A stretch of 64,000 nt of DNA from Nitrospira sp. (GTDB lineage Bacteria > Nitrospirota > Nitrospiria > Nitrospirales > Nitrospiraceae). The number at the start of each line of letters is the position of its first letter. The stretch's first letter is position 1. Below, in pieces: positions 62,963 to 64,000 of this stretch. Both the position numbers and the translations under genes were made by a program. The notes under the pieces were generated by a model. That model was not told the origin of the DNA, did no database searches, and was given only the letters and a program-made list of their open reading frames with translations. The stretch lies in NCBI GenBank assembly GCA_018242765.1, contig JAFEBH010000011.1, forward strand, positions 186,001 to 250,000, in the 5' to 3' direction.

Positions 62963-64000
62963 CTAAAAGAGTCCTCTGATCGCAGTAATCGAATAGGTCG
63001 TTGTGTTGATTCCGTCCTGCGCGATCACAGTCATGTCTACTTTTGTGCCAACCCCAAATCCCGGAGAGACAGTCACCTGGCCGGTTGGGGTACCGGGTGA
63101 GGCGATCACCGAGCCAAGCGCAGACATCGTGGCATTTGGATCAGTCTTGGTCGCTGTGATGGTGACGCTGCCGACGAGAAGGCCGACCGTCACGGTATAG
63201 GTCAGGCTGTTGGAGACGAAGGGAGGATCCAATGAGCCGGCACTCGCGTTTAAGGCCGACAGACTACTGTCGTTCGAGGGGCGTCGGTTGACAGTGATGG
63301 AATAGGTTTTGGAAGTGCCACTGGGCGCAGTGACGGTAAGTGACACCTGTGTCGGAGACCCTGGGCTACTGAGTGAAATGGGTGCATGTCCTGTGGCAAC
63401 ACCCGTTCCGGTTGATACCGAACCAGACATCACGGCATCCGGGTCGGCTTTGGTCGCAGAGACGTCGACACTGGTGACATGGGTCGCCACATCGACGGTA
63501 TAGGTCAACTGTTCGGAGGTGAAGGCGGGATTCAGAGTACCGGGTGCCACGCCGAGAGCTGACAAGTTGTTGTTGCTTGAAGGGGCGGCTCGTTTGACCG
63601 TGATGGTGTAAGTTTTTACGCTGCCATCTTGAGCCGCCACATGAATGGAGACATCTTTTTGTGTTCCCGGTCCATCCAGTTGGATGGTAGCCCGTCCTTC
63701 ATTGGGAACGTCACCCGAAATCACGGCGTTCGAATCCGCCTTGGTTGCCACGATGGCGACATTGGTCACCTTGGTACCCACCTCCACCTTGTAGGCCAAC
63801 GTCCCTGCAGCAAAGGAGGGACTCAAGGAGCCTGGCGTCACGCTCAAGGCCGACAAACTGTTGTTGCTCGATGCCGCGCGGTTGATGGTAATGCGGTAGG
63901 TCTTGTTGGTTTGATTTGGAGCCGTCACGGTGATGGCAATAGTCTTACTGGTTCCAGGTCCATCGAGTTGGATGGTGGCCGTTCCCTCGTTGGTCAGATT
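62963..64000 (-). CDS. Cadherin-like beta-sandwich repeat protein (start beyond window)
   Basis: Partial gene, at least 345 residues, whose 5' end lies beyond the window: the frame stays open to base 64000 (about 24 further residues beyond the last in-frame ATG at 63928). It repeats the same unit of about 90 residues four times, with SNNSLSALSV, SNNNLSALGV and NDSSLSALNA openings, and ends in TYSITAIRGLF, as the neighbour ends in TYTITVIRGLF. Probably a long surface protein; paralogue of the gene at 61391. Confidence 0.8.
   Translation of the reverse strand, partial: NLTNEGTATIQLDGPGTSKTIAITVTAPNQTNKTYRITINRAASSNNSLSALSVTPGSLSPSFAAGTLAYKVEVGTKVTNVAIVATKADSNAVISGDVPNEGRATIQLDGPGTQKDVSIHVAAQDGSVKTYTITVKRAAPSSNNNLSALGVAPGTLNPAFTSEQLTYTVDVATHVTSVDVSATKADPDAVMSGSVSTGTGVATGHAPISLSSPGSPTQVSLTVTAPSGTSKTYSITVNRRPSNDSSLSALNASAGSLDPPFVSNSLTYTVTVGLLVGSVTITATKTDPNATMSALGSVIASPGTPTGQVTVSPGFGVGTKVDMTVIAQDGINTTTYSITAIRGLF
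63068..63112. repeat. 45-bp identical repeat in cadherin-like genes, copy 2
   Basis: Partner of 61496-61540, located at the corresponding place in the C-terminal unit of the second gene. Confidence 0.75.

Noticed and set aside
61391..64000. Repeated blocks considered as CRISPR or tandem DNA repeats
   Set aside because: The periodicity is at protein level (about 90-residue units) within open reading frames; no short identical repeats with spacers.

Overview
The window looks like part of a chromosome of a Nitrospira-type bacterium (Nitrospirota). No rRNA, tRNA or nitrogen-oxidation marker is present, so this placement is an inference. It rests on several secreted proteins ending in a VPLPA/PEP-CTERM-like sorting tail, an SmbP-type metal-binding protein, a histidine kinase with an NAD-binding-like front end, DsrE/TusA genes beside ordinary housekeeping genes, and a fairly high G+C content. 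No CRISPR array, phage or plasmid backbone was seen. The only mobile DNA is two decayed insertion sequences at 30.9-32.0 kb.

Region 1 (0-12.3 kb) is an envelope and secretion region. It has a dihaem peroxidase, a secreted protein, a degenerate receiver protein overlapping a zinc-ribbon protein, four proteins with VPLPA-like C-terminal tails, and a membrane-embedded spermidine-synthase-like protein. It also has an unusual regulator with a signal sequence, a periplasmic segment and a transmembrane helix placed in front of a receiver and an OmpR-type winged helix. A roughly 20-bp motif (TTTC-N-GTCACATCTGTAGCA, read toward the gene) recurs 100-180 bp upstream of five of the secreted-protein genes and once before a possible gene remnant.

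Region 2 (12.9-34.8 kb) is a metal-handling region. A TonB-dependent receptor, a PepSY membrane protein and a MacAB-like exporter with two FtsX permeases are interleaved with three small His/Cys proteins ending in R(G/A)PP. They are followed by SmbP, a GntR regulator, an Slp lipoprotein, a DsbA-like oxidoreductase, an ECF sigma factor with a cysteine-rich tail, a Cu(+) P-type ATPase with YHS and CPM-type metal modules, a radical SAM protein, the two insertion-sequence remnants, and a CopA-type multicopper oxidase with CopB. The set implies envelope metal uptake, copper sensing, export and periplasmic oxidation.

Region 3 (35.5-59.3 kb) is mostly housekeeping: polA, nth, rpsU, formiminotransferase-cyclodeaminase, tusA with two DsrE-family genes, a Rieske oxygenase, a KefB-type antiporter, a sugar epimerase with a metallo-beta-lactamase-fold protein, a HemD-like protein, YaeQ, a dehydrogenase, YceI, tdh-kbl, rplI-glyA and nrdR. 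Tdh, Kbl and GlyA connect threonine, glycine and serine/one-carbon metabolism. Non-coding elements are frequent here: a 110-bp dispersed element that abuts stop codons, and G-rich/C-rich imperfect inverted repeats in intergenic gaps.

Region 4 (59.4-64 kb) holds the Rossmann-domain histidine kinase with its NarL-type response regulator, followed on the other strand by two tandem proteins built of cadherin-like beta-sandwich repeats. The second of these runs off the window end.
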